From Acanthosepion esculentum (lineage: Eukaryota > Mollusca > Cephalopoda > Sepiida > Sepiidae), in assembly GCA_964036315.1 (NCBI GenBank), contig OZ038495.1, positions 22,297,621-22,361,620 on the forward strand: a stretch of 64,000 bases of DNA, given 5' to 3'. Positions 42,521-54,084 of the stretch are shown here, piece after piece. Position numbers and translations under genes: made by a program. Position 1 is the stretch's first letter; every line of letters begins with the position of its first letter. The notes under the pieces were generated by a model, which was not told the origin of the DNA, did no database searches, and saw only the letters and a list, made by a program, of their open reading frames with translations.

Positions 42521-44099
42521 AAGAAAAGAAAGAAGAATCTATGTTCACTCCCCTTAAAACGAAAGTTATCTTTTCTCTGTCTTATGTATTTTTTACGATC
42601 GAATAGATCATCAAGCTTTCTTGTCCATGGACACTTCAAAATAGTAATTAATTTTTTCTTACCACTTGTATCCAAGGGAATTAGAATTAATGTTTGGATA
42701 TAAAATATTCTCTGGACGAATGTCACCGAAGTTATTATGACGAACGTGTAGGTATACTTTTCTTCTGGGTGGCTGACTCGAAACAGACTTTTTTTTTCTT
42801 GTCCAGAGTAATCGTGAATGTTATTTCTCTATCGACAACATATGTTTCTATTTTATCTGACATATTCATGGCTACCTTAATGATTTCTTTCTTATCGATT
42901 GAGGATGGGGGTAGGACAATTGCTCAGTCTTACTGTATGTCATCTAGTTAAATTTGGGTTCGATTCTGCTCGGAAATATTTCAAAACATGATTTTTTCAA
43001 TACATTTCAATGTTTAATATTCCTTTCAACTGTTCAATCCATCTTCCCGCAATTACAATTATCATCCTCTTAGTAGACTGTCTCCTATTCCTTTTTTCTT
43101 TCTTTCTCTTTTTGTTTTATCAACTTCCGGTGATCTAAGTGTCATTGGAGTTTAAGGCAGCGATTTTATTTGGAGAAAGAAACAGCAACAAAAAAATCTA
43201 ACTCAAATGATTACAAACAGAAGAAAAAAAGCTTCTTATCTCAGTATTTCTAAGTTTATTTTGTCCTAAGCTCAAATATTAAGACGGTGGTCTATTGGAT
43301 ATGTCATTTACTCATTTTCAGTTCGACAGTTCAATTCACGGAAAAATTAGCTTAATTTTCTATATTTTCTTTAGCATGAATACTGATAAAATGTCACCAG
43401 ACAGACAATAAGTCATTTATATAATAGGATTGGTACCTGTCAAGTTTTACTATGGGGGTAAACTTTTTTTTTTTGCTGTAACTACCCAGACAGGTAAAGC
43501 AGTTATAGAAGAATGGTTTGCCTACGTGCTTTCTCGATCACGCACTCTTCTCTGTCGTGAAATGCAAATAACAAGTCATTTTAAGTCATCAGGCAACAGA
43601 GCAGAGGACAAAGTAGTGCGAATTTTTGCCTTTCTCAAAAGCATTAGTGCAAGAATAATATAATCAACCTCAGTCAATATTTGAAGTCGATTCGTGGGGG
43701 TTGTTTTCTGTACAGCTGTCACACCAATCCTCTACCTGTCTATTCTATAATTACGAATCTCTGTATTGCTATCGTCACACTGTTTTGTTTGTCCAAATTT
43801 CCGCCTGGGTATATTCTCCACGTTCATATAAGCTGATATTTAAATATTGCGTTATCTGCACAAGCCCATATCACTCCTAATAATGTGAATCATGATTTCA
43901 CTAATACGCGATCATTTGCTAAAATCCGTTAGCGCTGGTCGTAAAATTCAAGAAATATGGCAGAAATGCATAATTAAAAGAATTTATTCAACTTAAAAAA
44001 ATCGGAATGTACAAAAATATTAGAAGGATATTCATCCAGTACAATCAGATTTTTTATTTACCATGTATTCTTTTAACAACACAACTTCATTATGATAAA
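42521..44099. other. Unassigned DNA
   Basis: Minus strand 42940-42510 has long interrupted open stretches (KEIIKVAMNMSDKIETYVVD, then SGKKKLITILKCPWTRKLDD) that may derive from an unrecognised coding element. No family could be named. Confidence 0.4.
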
Positions 44100-44395
44100 A
44101 TAGATATGAAAAGATTGAGAAAGAAAGAAAGAAATAAGGACTGGCTGTAAATGATATGAACGGAGAAGCCAGGACATAAATAAATAAATAAATAAAGAAA
44201 GAAAGAAAGAAAGAAAGAACAGACAGTGATAATTATGAACGGAAAAGACAAAATAAATAACTATAGAAAGAAAGAAAGACAGACAGACAGAAAGATAAAG
44301 AAAGAAAAAAGAAAGAAAGATCAGACTGTAAATGATATGAACGGAGAAGCAAAGAAAGAAAGAAACTGTAATATGAATGGACAAGGAAGAAAAAA
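44100..44395. repeat. (AAAG)n array with a recurring spacer
   Basis: AAAG and AAAT units are interrupted three to five times by variants of CTGTAAATGATATGAACGG. A composite minisatellite like the GATA array. Confidence 0.85.
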
Positions 44396-44814
44396 ATGAA
44401 TAGAGAGATGACATTGTTTTTATAGCGAAAATTACTTAATCACAAAAACCATTCTAACCGATATATCTGTCTGGTTAAACAGTTGCGCATTTCACATCAG
44501 TCCAATATAAAAGTCCAGGACACTGCTGATTTTCAAAGTAAAAGGGTTAAAAATTGAAAGATTACCACAACTTAGTCTTCCTACTCTAAGGCATTTATTT
44601 TTGATAGCTTAGTCTGGTACAAGGCAAATAGTGCAAAGTTCCAAATGAGGACCGGACTCATTGACCTACGAGATGAACTGACGGAAAGAGACATTGGCTA
44701 TCATAATTATACTTATAATTTCTTTTCATATTCGTTTCCTCTTAAGCCTGTGTTAGTCACCTGTGTAAGGTGTGCCTTGATTTTGTATTCATTTGTTCGT
44801 TCTCATATTTTTGA
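44396..44814. other. Unassigned DNA
   Basis: Nothing recognised. Confidence 0.4.
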
Positions 44815-44905
44815 TCAGTTCATCCCAAGAAAGGCCATAATGTCACTAAGACGCAAGGGTCTACTGAGAGTGAAAGGGAATGAGAAAACTTTAGAAGGAA
44901 CAGGA
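44815..44905 (-). mobile_element. LINE 3' tail (copy f)
   Basis: Reversed, it reads GTTCCTTCTAAAGTTTTCTC, CCCTTGCGTCTTAGTG, GCCTTTCTTGGGATGAA, matching 32225-32405. Confidence 0.6.
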
Positions 44906-45374
44906 AAATCAATCTTAAAGAGACAAAAATGAATAAACCTCTACTCTTGTTCAAAAGATGGGAAAGGAGAGTGAACCGTCGAGACTTTTTAACGAATCAC
45001 TGACATTAAAAACTCATTAGCAAATAAACTCGTGAAATACTGAACGGAATAGCGGTCAGCCTTCTGTAACAAAAAACATTCTCTATGTAATGTTTCACAA
45101 TTCTAGCCGCGTGCTTAACTTGACGTCTTTTTAACAATGTTTGGTTCTCTTTTGTAGTCGTGTTCTTTCTCTGTTTGTTACACATAGGAATTCGAACACA
45201 TAAAATACAGAAGTTGCTTACCAAAGGTTTCGTGTAACATAAGTTGCGAAATGGCTTCTTCCAAAAAGTATAAAGTGATTTCAAAAAAGAATGTGGTCCT
45301 TTATTTTCTGGCAGAGTGATTTACAGAGATGTGGGGTATCGCTATTGAACAATCTATTAAAATTCACCAGGTTT
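44906..45374. other. Unassigned DNA
   Basis: Nothing recognised. Confidence 0.4.
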
Positions 45375-45488
45375 GGTGTTCGGAGTGAGAAATTGGAGAG
45401 CCGACTTCGAATTCCAGTCGGGTTCGTTACATTCCCTTATGCGAAAATACCCTTTGTAAAATATATGAAACCATCTCTTTTTCCATCT
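45375..45488 (+). mobile_element. Family A SINE fragment
   Basis: GGAGAGCCGACTTCGAATTC (B-box) and GAAAATACCCTTTGTAAA; the A-box part and the 3' body are missing. It abuts the GC-rich LINE. Confidence 0.75.
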
Positions 45489-45489
45489 T

Positions 45490-46660
45490 GATGAGAAAGA
45501 CGGCTGCCTCGCAAGACTTCCTCCATTCGCGTCGTCAAAATCACCATTCTGGCCGTGGCCAACAGCGCCAGAAACACCATTCGTTTCACCCCAGAATACG
45601 GGGGCGACACATTGTCACACGCGTATGCGCGATCCATGAGCACGAGCTTTTCGGGAGCGAGACGAGCCGTCAACTCGCCGACATGGTCCCATAGGGTGCG
45701 GACACGGGGACAATGATAGAAGGCATGCGAAGCTATTTCTTCTAAATCAAAGCTACACCATTCACAGTCTGGCAAATCCGCTAAGCCACATATGAAGGCC
45801 TTGTCATTGAGAGGCAGCCGATTCCGAGCCAATCGCCAGGTAAGCGAAAACTCAGGGTTACAGAGATAATCCGCAGCTGGCGCTCAAGACCAGAAAGAAT
45901 GAAACTCCTCCTCCGACAAGTCGAGCCGCTCACATAGAGGATCGTTCACGACCCCCTCCACAAAATAACGATAGAAGACCCTCCTAGGCTGTGAAAGGCC
46001 ACTGGACCGAGGAATGATCGTCAAAGTGTATCGATATTCTCGCGAAGGAAATACGATTGATCCCCGGGTTTACGATGGCGCTCAACCCGCGAGATGGGGG
46101 GGACTCATAGTAAGGCAAGGGAACACGTCCCTAACAATCCCCGCCATAATCAAATCTCCTGTCAATGCGCGGCGTAGGAAAGCCAACCTCGAGAATACGG
46201 ACAGGACCGTCCGTCCAACCGAAGGGCCCTGGAAGATGGACCCACTTCCAGGCACCTAACCGCAAGCCGGACAACTTGTTGCGGTTAATCTTGGCCCCCG
46301 TCACCTTTTCGTACAGATCAAGCGCCTTCATTATCGCCTCAATGTCGCTGCAGGACGACACGAAGGCAGATACGTCATCGGAGTACGCGGAAACCCTGGC
46401 TCGAGCCTCTCCAGGAACGGCGATTCCACGTAGGGCCGGACTGCACGGCCTGTCCCTCAGCCGGCGAAGGAGAGACTCCAACGCCAAAGCATAAAGTAGG
46501 GGCGACAGTGGATAACCCTGACGAACCGACTTAGCCAGCGCAAAAGCGCCCGACAGCTTCCCGTTAACCTGTACCACGCACTGGAGGAGCGATACAGGAG
46601 GCTAATCCAGCCGCAGAAGTCGGGTTCGAATCCGGCGGCCTGAAGCGGCTTTCTTCTTTA
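45490..46660 (-). pseudogene. GC-rich LINE: reverse transcriptase plus C-terminal zinc-binding region
   Basis: Minus strand from 46660: LQAAGFEPDFCGWISLLYRS, then (frame change near 46575) VQVNGKLSGAFALAKSVRQG, PLSPLLYALALESLLRRL, ARVSAYSDDVSAFVS, the catalytic box (YSDD where YADD is usual), and VTGAKINRNKLSGLRLGAWK. After damage the frame at 45832-45490 gives ARNRLPLNDKAFICG, DCEWCSFDLEEIASHAFYHC (a CxxC...HxxxxC zinc-binding motif) and VRTLWDHVGELTARL. The reverse transcriptase and the C-terminal motif are separated by a deletion of much of the linker. Base composition is far richer in GC than the neighbourhood. Confidence 0.87.
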
Positions 46661-46744
46661 TTATGAACAATATCAACCAAATATATTTCGGACAATACTT
46701 TGAGGCACGGAGTTAAATCAATTTATTTTGGATCCAGCTGAAGT

Positions 46745-46746
<2 letters not shown>
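46661..46746. other. Unassigned short stretch
   Basis: No recognised feature. Confidence 0.4.
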
Positions 46747-46790
<44 letters not shown>

Positions 46791-46811
46791 CACACACACA
46801 CATACATATAC

Positions 46812-46867
<56 letters not shown>
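46747..46867. repeat. (AC)n/(AT)n microsatellite
   Basis: AC tract passing through ACAT units to an AT tract. Confidence 0.96.
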
Positions 46868-46869
<2 letters not shown>

Positions 46870-47584
46870 CTGTTTCTCATTTCTGATACCTATTTCACAT
46901 TTTCACTAGTATGAATATGGTCTTTAAGCCCAGCTAGGGACCTACATTCTCTGCTAGAAACATTGCAGACACGCTTACATCCAGCATCAAATACAACGTC
47001 CCCGAGGATTTTTGAGTGACGTTTCAGCACACCAACCCTTTATACATACCCTGTGGCATTTACTAGATGTGCTCATACCTTGTATAGCATATTAGAAAGC
47101 ACCGCCATAATGTTCACAGCCTTGCTTTCGTGAGGCAATCTCTATTGCCCATATTAAATAATACCTCTTGTGTATTCCTAGAGTTCCAGGAACATCAGTC
47201 CCAAATTCCCTTCGCAAATTTCTCTTCATATATTGATGCTTTCTTCACGATATTATATATAACTGAAAAACAACAAATGACGTTATGCCAAGTTTTAAAG
47301 TATTTAAAACTAAACCAAACAAAAAACGAATAAAATTCACAGTATTTTTCTTATCTAGATAATGGTTGAACGGTTCGCAAATATCAGATCCAAAATGTTT
47401 AGACAATATGTCGATTCCTTGCATCCAGGCATGCATTCCTTTGGACGTAAACAAAAAGATTGCTTGTCTATCATTTTTAATCAAACCTGTATTAATGCAG
47501 AGCTGTTGTCTAAGTGCACACATAGACATACGCATGTATATCACTGTTTAAAATGCTATTTTCTTTTTTTAAATATATACATAT
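46868..47584. other. Unassigned DNA
   Basis: Short similarity to the 119-bp array (TTAAGCCCAGCTAGG...GAAACATTGCAG near 46925-46965) may be a lone copy of that terminal repeat. Confidence 0.4.
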
Positions 47585-47735
47585 TCTTTTATGTGATGTT
47601 CCCACCAAGATGTGGGCAAACATAACTCTTCACAACTCTTAGTAATGATTTTTTATTGTTCCTCATAATCTCTGTTCTGTCATCCATTCACACAATTTCG
47701 TTAGGTAGCTTACTCGCTGGTTCACTCTGCTCCTC
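47585..47735 (-). mobile_element. LINE 3' fragment (endonuclease-RT family)
   Basis: TTTTATGTGATGTTCCCACC, CTCTTCACAACTCTTAGTAA and the following CCATTCACACAATTTCGTT correspond to the C-terminal and 3' region of the 25975 copy. Confidence 0.6.
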
Positions 47736-47888
47736 TTGCCTTATATAGCTAAATAAATGTATCGCAACCTTTACTAGGACGCCTAAAATTTTTAGCTAAA
47801 TAGCGCATAGTAAATAATCATACATAAGCCAGTATTTACGTTTTTTTAAACGCACACATAAACATTTATATCTACATATTCAATAATA

Positions 47889-47924
47889 TACATGTTCTAC
47901 AAGAATCTTCCTGTAGAACATGTA
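47889..47924. repeat. Perfect 13-bp inverted repeat
   Basis: TACATGTTCTACA faces its complement across a 10-base loop, between two LINE fragments of opposite orientation. It may be a fold-back junction. Confidence 0.8.
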
Positions 47925-47929
47925 TATAT

Positions 47930-48125
47930 GAGAATGGCGCTCACGGGATATATTGAAGGCAAGAGAGACAGAATAACCCACCTAACAAGAAAAAGAGTAA
48001 ATGGCTGATAGAAGTGGGAGATATAGTGAAAAGATATAACTTACTAAGAGCTACAAAGGATACGAAGTTGTGGGGGGGCATGATCGCCCACTTGCTAAAG
48101 TGACATATAGAAAAAGACAACCATT
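47930..48125 (+). mobile_element. LINE 3' fragment (endonuclease-RT family)
   Basis: GYIEGKRDRITHLT and LLRATKDTKLWGGMIAHLLK are encoded with stops and a frameshift between them. Confidence 0.7.
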
Positions 48126-48169
48126 TGTACGTATATTGTAATATATACACACAGGGCAAGTTGGGCACC

Positions 48170-48445
48170 TCGAGGTGGTGTAATGGTTAGCAAGCTTGTC
48201 TTGTTAGAACAATTACGTCTGAGTAGTGAGTTCGATGCTCACTGGGATCTGTCTTATAGCTGATATACTTGCTCATTTCTCACCAGAACCAGTTGTCGGT
48301 GTTTGAGCTGAGGTAAGATCCTGGTTTTCAAATAGCGATTTTTAAGGCAGGCAAGTCTCTCGGCTTGAAATGCTGGAGCAACACAATCTTACTACACATT
48401 TTTGCTCTCTTTGGTCTTGTGCCAAACTAAACTATACTTAACATG
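48170..48445 (+). mobile_element. tRNA-derived SINE, family C, copy 3
   Basis: GGTGGTGTAATGGTTAGCAA, GTGAGTTCGATGCTCAC, a longer body with AAGATCCTGGTTTTCAAATA, then GGTCTTGTGCCAAACTAAAC. About 120 bp more internal body than at 8086 or 30945, so those may be internally deleted. Confidence 0.8.
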
Positions 48446-49699
48446 TATCTATCTTTTTACTGTCAACTTTTGTTCTGGTAAGATAAACACGAACACACGC
48501 TTTGAAGGCATTTCCCTCTCCCAATCACGCACGCACAAAACAAGTTCATAGAATTTTTTTCCCTTCTAATGCAAGCTCACATACACACAGACACACATAT
48601 GCGTGCGTTCACTCCCCACACATTCATACTATTCTTTTCCTTTTGACACAACAAGCAATACACACCCACTTATTATTTGCATGTATAAGTCTCTCACACA
48701 GGCGCCCACACATAGGCACAAACATGCCCACATACTCAATATACCGTACCTCATGAATCAACAAACCCATTTGGAACGGTATACATACCAACAAATATTA
48801 CACGTTGGTTTGACATTTAGAATCCAGAAAAAGAGACATTCTTGCCTCTGTAGAAGCAACCTGAAATAATCTACACAGTTTGATTTCGTGCTCTTTGATA
48901 CAATCGTTACTCACCAACTGCACTGTTTTTACAGCGAAAATTACTTAAACACTTAATATTTCTGTCTGTGCACCGCCCGGTTTAACTTATCATTTGATGT
49001 ACAAGATGGAACTTGCCTCTGGTGATGGAATAGCCAGAATCTAGCCAGTAATTTTAAAATCCAATAATTCCAGGAAAGCTGAAACTTTTATTCAGTTATT
49101 CTGTTTCGGAATAGTTCGGAAATTTAGGAAAGCATAAAACATATCTATTCCCTAATATAAAACCCTATTTGACAATAGCTTAATAGAATAAAGTGTTGCT
49201 TCGTGAATTCGCTGACATATAAATTGTGATTTCGATTCCTGGATCGTGTAGTGTAGACTTAGACTCAATAAAAACTGGCCTAACCATAACTGAGTAATAC
49301 TAAACAAAAATAAAAAACTAGAGCTACCGAGATATGGACAACAGGGCGAGAAAAATCCCCCCCCCCGTAGATTAAATTAAGGGATCGGTGCCAAAATTCC
49401 CTGAAAATTGCCTGGATCGACAAGCTCTTGATAAAATATTGTAATGACGGCTGATATATTGTAATGGTGACGCTGACAATCGGCTAAGCGTAAGTAATGT
49501 GAATAACAATTTGACCTTTTATATATTTATTCTAAATGCAGCCTAATTCTTTCTTTCTGATTAATGAGATATTCTAGTTATATTAACAGGAGCTACTACA
49601 CAACGCTAATAAGAGGACACAACACGTTTTACCATAATAACGGAATATCTCACGAGCAAGTACAAGCTATAACTGTTAGCTGCATACAACCGCTTTCAA
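48446..49699. other. Unassigned DNA
   Basis: CA-rich stretch 48500-48770; a run of nine C at 49360. Nothing recognised. Confidence 0.5.
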
Positions 49700-50130
49700 A
49701 GATCAATGGTTAAAAATGGCTTTGGGCGAGTGAAACCTCTGGGTCTTGGTGAAGAACATGCTTCTTTAAACATTGTTAACTGGCGCTACAGAATCCAAAA
49801 AAAAAAAAAAAAAGAAGAATTGTACCAAATAACAGAAACCATATCACTTGATGACTATCAACACCAGAAACAGCTAAATGGATATTGTATGTAATGCAAA
49901 GAGAAAATAATGACATAAGCAAGATGTTGATCTTCCACACTACCTCAAATAAAAGGTAAGGAAGGAAACTCCTATCAATACTGGAAAAAGCAATAACAAT
50001 TACTGTCGCCTATTTTTCTGAGAAATTATTTTAATAGAAAGATTTTATAAATTTCAACTGACAGTCGCACTGGCCACTATGTAAATGAATGTTGAATGTT
50101 TCCTTACAAGGAAATGGATAACATTATTGA
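49700..50130 (+). repeat. Dispersed repeat U1, copy 2
   Basis: About 430 bp aligning with 50425-50860: AACTGGCGCTACAGAATC, a poly-A run here (49798-49813), TACCAAATAACAGAAACCAT, AGAGAAAATAATGACATAAG and TTGAATGTTTCCTTACAAGG. Confidence 0.85.
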
Positions 50131-50424
50131 GTGACTATTCAATGGAACTATCCAGTCGAATTAGTATGAATTATTGTGTGTCGAAGATTTGGGTTATGAT
50201 GTAAGATTTACCGGACGTTAAGCCGAGCAGCGCTACTAACAAGGTATTCACTGAAATAGTTAATTATCTTTGGTTGACTTTTATTTCTTTGTTCTTGTTA
50301 AGTATTTATTTGCGGTTGTAATTAAATACTGTTTTATTTTAACATTGTAGTCGTGAGTTATACTTAATCATTAACGGCCACCATAAGTCACAAAACAGGT
50401 GTATAAAAACGCTTTCTCAGTTCA
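50131..50424. other. Spacer between the two U1 copies
   Basis: Unique here. TGTAAGATTTACCGGACG and ACGGCCACCATAAGTCACAA are distinctive but unrecognised. Confidence 0.4.
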
Positions 50425-50860
50425 AAGGTTAAAAATGACCTTGAGCAAGTGAAGCCAGTGGATCTTGGTGAAGACCATCCTTCTTCGAACATTGTGGACT
50501 GGCGCTATAGAATCACAACCAAAAAACTGTACCAAATAACAGAAACCATATCACTTAAGGACTATCAACACCACCAACAACTAAATGGATATCGCATGAA
50601 ATTCAAAGAGAAAATAATGACATAAGGAAAATGTTGATGTTCCACCCTGCATCAAATAAAAGGTTAGGAAGGAAACTTCTATCAGTAACTAGAAAGAGCA
50701 ATAACTGCTACTAGACTTAAGAGAGCTATTTTTCTGAAAAATTGTTTTAAGAGAACGATTTTATAAATTTCAACCGAAAGCAGTACTGGCTGCTCGGTCA
50801 TTGAATGCCAAATGTTTCCTTGTAGGGAAACGGCTGATATTATAATTACCATTGTTTTCA
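50425..50860 (+). repeat. Dispersed repeat U1, copy 3
   Basis: Same order as copy 2: GGACTGGCGCTATAGAATCA, TACCAAATAACAGAAACCAT, AGAGAAAATAATGACATAAG and AATGTTTCCTTGTAGGGAAA. Substitutions throughout suggest an old duplication or independent insertions. Confidence 0.85.
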
Positions 50861-51064
50861 GACTGCTAATACACAACTTTATATTTTTTGTCTTCATGTT
50901 AACTTTCTTTTTATATATTTTATTTTAGAATCTACCATTCGTCCGTGCATTAAATATTGCTGCTATATCTGGCCTGACGCTTTTTTTCCGTAAAATGTTT
51001 GTAATTTTTTTGGTCTTAACCTGTCATCTCAACTTCATTCACTTCCCATCACCGTAACGTTGCT

Positions 51065-51455
51065 TTCTTGAGTGTTTCCTATAAGTATTTTCATGGCAAT
51101 TCTTCTAATGAGCTTTCCTCTTTGTTTCCCCGACCGCATGAACTTAAGCGTATTACTGGATTGGCAACTAGGTCTCATAATTTAACTGTTGAAATAGCTA
51201 CATATAACCGTAAGTTCTATTCTAGTAGTATCTTTTCTCGTCTGTGGAACTCTATTCCAACTTTTTGCTTCCATATCACATACGATCTACAAATATTGAA
51301 ATGCAAGATCAATCTCCATTTTATGTCTCCCGAAATCTGTTCTTTTCTGTTCATTTCTCCTCAATAGCGTTTTCTCATTTTCTTTCATTTCCAGTAGCTT
51401 CTTATATCTTCTTGAAGTTATCGCTTTGCTTGGGGTAAAATTACTAAAACTATTT
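51065..51455 (+). pseudogene. LINE C-terminal remnant (copy c)
   Basis: A 99-codon frame (51068-51367) reads YKYFHGNSSNELSSLFPRPH, LATRSHNLTVEIATY, FYSSSIFSRLWNSIP and LKCKINLHFMS. The 3' tail TCGCTTTGCTTGGGGTAAA lies at about 51420-51438. It is the least interrupted copy of this C-terminus in the window, but the rest of the protein is absent. Confidence 0.8.
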
Positions 51456-51483
51456 AAAGAGCACACTTCCTTTTTACATGCGA

Positions 51484-52034
51484 TGTCTGTCTGAAAAGTA
51501 ACGGGACGGGCGTCACAAACAGTTTATTTCAATTTCAAATAACAAGCTACATGGTTTCTCTTTCAAAGTAACCTCCCCAAGTCTAACCCACTTTTCCATA
51601 CTTCTCTGCCACGCTTCTATGCACTGCTGGAAGGATGCCCTTCAGCTCCGTCATTATGGCCCTCTTGATGGCCTCCGCACGTTCAAAACGGGCCCCCTTG
51701 ATGATTCCCTTGAACTTGGGTAAAGGAAAAAAGCCATACGGAGCAAGATCAGGTGAATAGGGGTGGGTAGTTCCAGTACGGTAATGCTCTTCTCGGCCAA
51801 GAACTGCCGGATGCTCATGGTGTTGTGAGCAGGTGAATTAGCGTGATGAAGCAGCCACGATTTGTCCTGCCACAACTTTCATCTCTTCCCGCGCACTGAG
51901 CGAAGCAAACGCCACATGGTCTCTTTTTAGACTTGATGATTGATCGTCAGGCTCTGTGACAAGAACTCAATATGGATGACGCCTTTCACTTCGAAGAACG
52001 TGATCGATCCCGTTACTTTTCAGACAACCTCGTA
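51484..52034 (-). mobile_element. Internally deleted mariner-like element with both ends
   Basis: Left end TGTCTGAAAAGTAACGGGAC (51488) and right end, reversed, TTGTCTGAAAAGTAACGGGA (52029 down) are inverted repeats of about 22 bp. The minus strand in between (51875-51655) encodes KSWLLHHANSPAHNTMSIRQ, FLAEKSITVLELP, with the catalytic aspartate of HHDNAPAH changed to A, and then a frameshift before the PDLAP region. At about 550 bp it keeps roughly a third of a mariner. Confidence 0.82.
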
Positions 52035-52254
52035 TAATATCAGTTACAATCCACATACTTATATATAAACAGTGTGGGCAACGAAATCATCACTACATGA
52101 TGACTGTCAGTTTAACGCCCTAAGTGATTATGAGATACAGTCTGGTGAACGCTTAAGGCGTGAAAATGCGACGGTCTAATGATCGCTTAAGGCAAATTAA
52201 AAAGACAAGTGAACTGAATCAAGGAACTTAAGCAATCACATATATACACGCCCA
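52035..52254. other. Unassigned DNA
   Basis: TTAACGCC...GCTTAAGGCGTGAA hairpin-like segment at 52110-52190; otherwise nothing. Confidence 0.4.
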
Positions 52255-52810
52255 CGTTTACTTCTTTTTATGTGCAGTTTCTTTTTAAGGTGTGGAAGAT
52301 CACGGCTCTCCACACCTTCTTGTCTTTCGTTGTTCTAAATAAATTTTGATCATTTACCATCTCTCTGTGTACCCGTTCTACCATTCATCTACACAAACCC
52401 GCTTCTATACGTCTCTCTTGCTTTTATTATGTCTTGTGAGTGTTAAATTTTGCAGGCCCTCTTTTTCTCATTATGTGTCCTAGAAATTCCCAACTGTCTC
52501 ATTATGATTGTAGGTATACATTTTATTTTTAAGACCTTTTCCTTACTTATATGTTCAAGCATTCAATGTTATATAGATTAGATATTGCACTGTTGACTTT
52601 GTTTCTAACGAAATCTTCCTATCTCTTTGCTTATTTTGCTGAATTTCCTTCGCTATTCTTATGCACCTTTACATATCTGTGCCATGTTCTTCGTCTTATA
52701 TCGCTCAGATAATTGAACGTCTCCAACACATAGCTCATGTCTCAGGTTGTTTCATTTGCTGACAAATAGTCCTTTCTTCCCGCTTTCTTTTACTACTTTA
52801 TCGAATATAC
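52255..52810 (-). pseudogene. LINE 3' remnant (endonuclease-RT family)
   Basis: TTTTTATGTGCAGTTTC, CACGGCTCTCCACACCTTC, CTCATTATGTGTCCTAGAAA and further degenerate segments follow the order of the 25975-26850 element in the same orientation. Coding content is heavily decayed. Confidence 0.65.
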
Positions 52811-53318
52811 AGCAAGGTGACGTTAAGGGGGCAAGAAAACGTCACAGGGTTTAGTATCGGTCGACTGCTTAAATAATTTTTAATCATCCTCATCATCATC
52901 ATCAGTCCCGTAACCGGGTGTGGTTGTAGGGTCGCTGAGCAGCTGGGTACATGACCGTTGAAGTTCCGGTTGAACGCCGGAGAGGTATTCATTTATGTGC
53001 AGTGTCTCTTCAGGAAGTAAACCTGGCGGAGCCCATCCCGCTTATAGAAAAACCGCAGCTAATGTCCTCCCACTTGAAGGCTCACTTTGGTTACGAGTAA
53101 GTAGCCGTTGATTCCCCTGCCCTAGCCATTGACTTTAGTCAAGGAAGCCCTACGCCTAGCCATGCCGTGTCATCACGACAGTGGCGCATACATAGCTATA
53201 GAGGCCAGTCTACTCCATTTTTGATAGGTTTAGCTTTTAATCATGCTAAGTGTCGAGCTACCTTCCTCGACAGAAAGTCCTGGTGGAGGATCCAGTCTAG
53301 TCGCCAATGTCCCAATCA

Positions 53319-53320
<2 letters not shown>
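52811..53320. other. Unassigned, moderately GC-rich DNA
   Basis: 53000-53320 is GC-richer than average (GCCCATCCCGCTTATAG, CCTACGCCTAGCCATGCCG) but unrecognised. TTTATGTGCAGTGTCTCTTC near 52993 is a LINE-tail trace. Confidence 0.4.
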
Positions 53321-53325
<5 letters not shown>

Positions 53326-53398
<73 letters not shown>

Positions 53399-53412
53399 AT
53401 AATATTAGTGGT

Positions 53413-53490
<78 letters not shown>
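53326..53490. repeat. (CT)n and (AT)n microsatellites
   Basis: CT tract (53326-53362), AT tract, a GATAATATTAGTGGTCAA insert and a second AT tract to 53490. Confidence 0.96.
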
Positions 53491-53494
<4 letters not shown>

Positions 53495-53605
53495 TTATGT
53501 ACATAAATTCCCAAGAGGATAGAATCCAGGTAGAACTCAATGTCCAGGCCAGAGTAAGAATATAATATAAAATATAAAATAAATACTAGTGTTTGAGCCT
53601 TTTAT

Positions 53606-53652
53606 ATTATATTATATTATATTATATTATATTATATTATATATATATAAAG
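53606..53652. repeat. (ATATT)n microsatellite
   Basis: Pentanucleotide TATAT/ATTAT tract. Confidence 0.93.
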
Positions 53653-54045
53653 GGGGTGGAAAGAAACTTCCTACTGAGTATTACTTATAACTTTTGTTAA
53701 TATCACCACATTTACATGAAACAAAATATATTGTGATCCCTAAAGTGGTGGAATTTTATTGCTAAGTTCTGTTTTTTTTTATTTCAGAGTGGCAAGTATA
53801 GTCCAGAATGGTACAACGACTGATATTGCATGAGCGTGTTCTGCCCGCATACCATGACGATGTGCAGCAGTCTGTGCTACAAGTGCAGATATGGTTTCGC
53901 AATGTTCATGTACCACATGCTTCAGGAGATGCAAAAACCATCAGTAATTGTCATTCAAAGCTGATGAGTAGGGAATATATGGTAGATACCCACAGATGCC
54001 GTCGTCCTCCAGCATACAGATCCGAAGAATATATGTAAAATGTAC
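53653..54045 (+). pseudogene. Transposase N-terminal helix-turn-helix fragment
   Basis: The frame from 53808 reads LILHERVLPAYHDDVQQSVL, QVQIWFRN, GDAKTISNCHSKLMSREY and CRRPPAYRSEEYM. This order, including a (A/S)-K-T-I-(R/S)-N-C-H-K-L helix and an RRPP linker, is typical of the N-terminal DNA-binding part of mariner-type transposases (DUF4817-like). It ends at TAA just where the catalytic domain should follow; no DDE region is found. Confidence 0.65.
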
Positions 54046-54084
54046 AGGAAATGTTCTGGACTCTGCTACTTTTCTTGTTTTAAT

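Noticed and set aside
42510..42940. Exon of a host gene on the minus strand
   Set aside because: Interrupted open stretches only, with no recognisable domain or convincing splice sites; left unassigned.
46600..46650. A tRNA-like T-arm (GGGTTCGAATCCGGCGG) at the edge of the GC-rich LINE, suggesting a tRNA-targeted insertion
   Set aside because: On the minus strand the same bases encode AAGFEPDFCGW, which continues in frame into the conserved reverse transcriptase sequence. The resemblance to a B-box is a coincidence.
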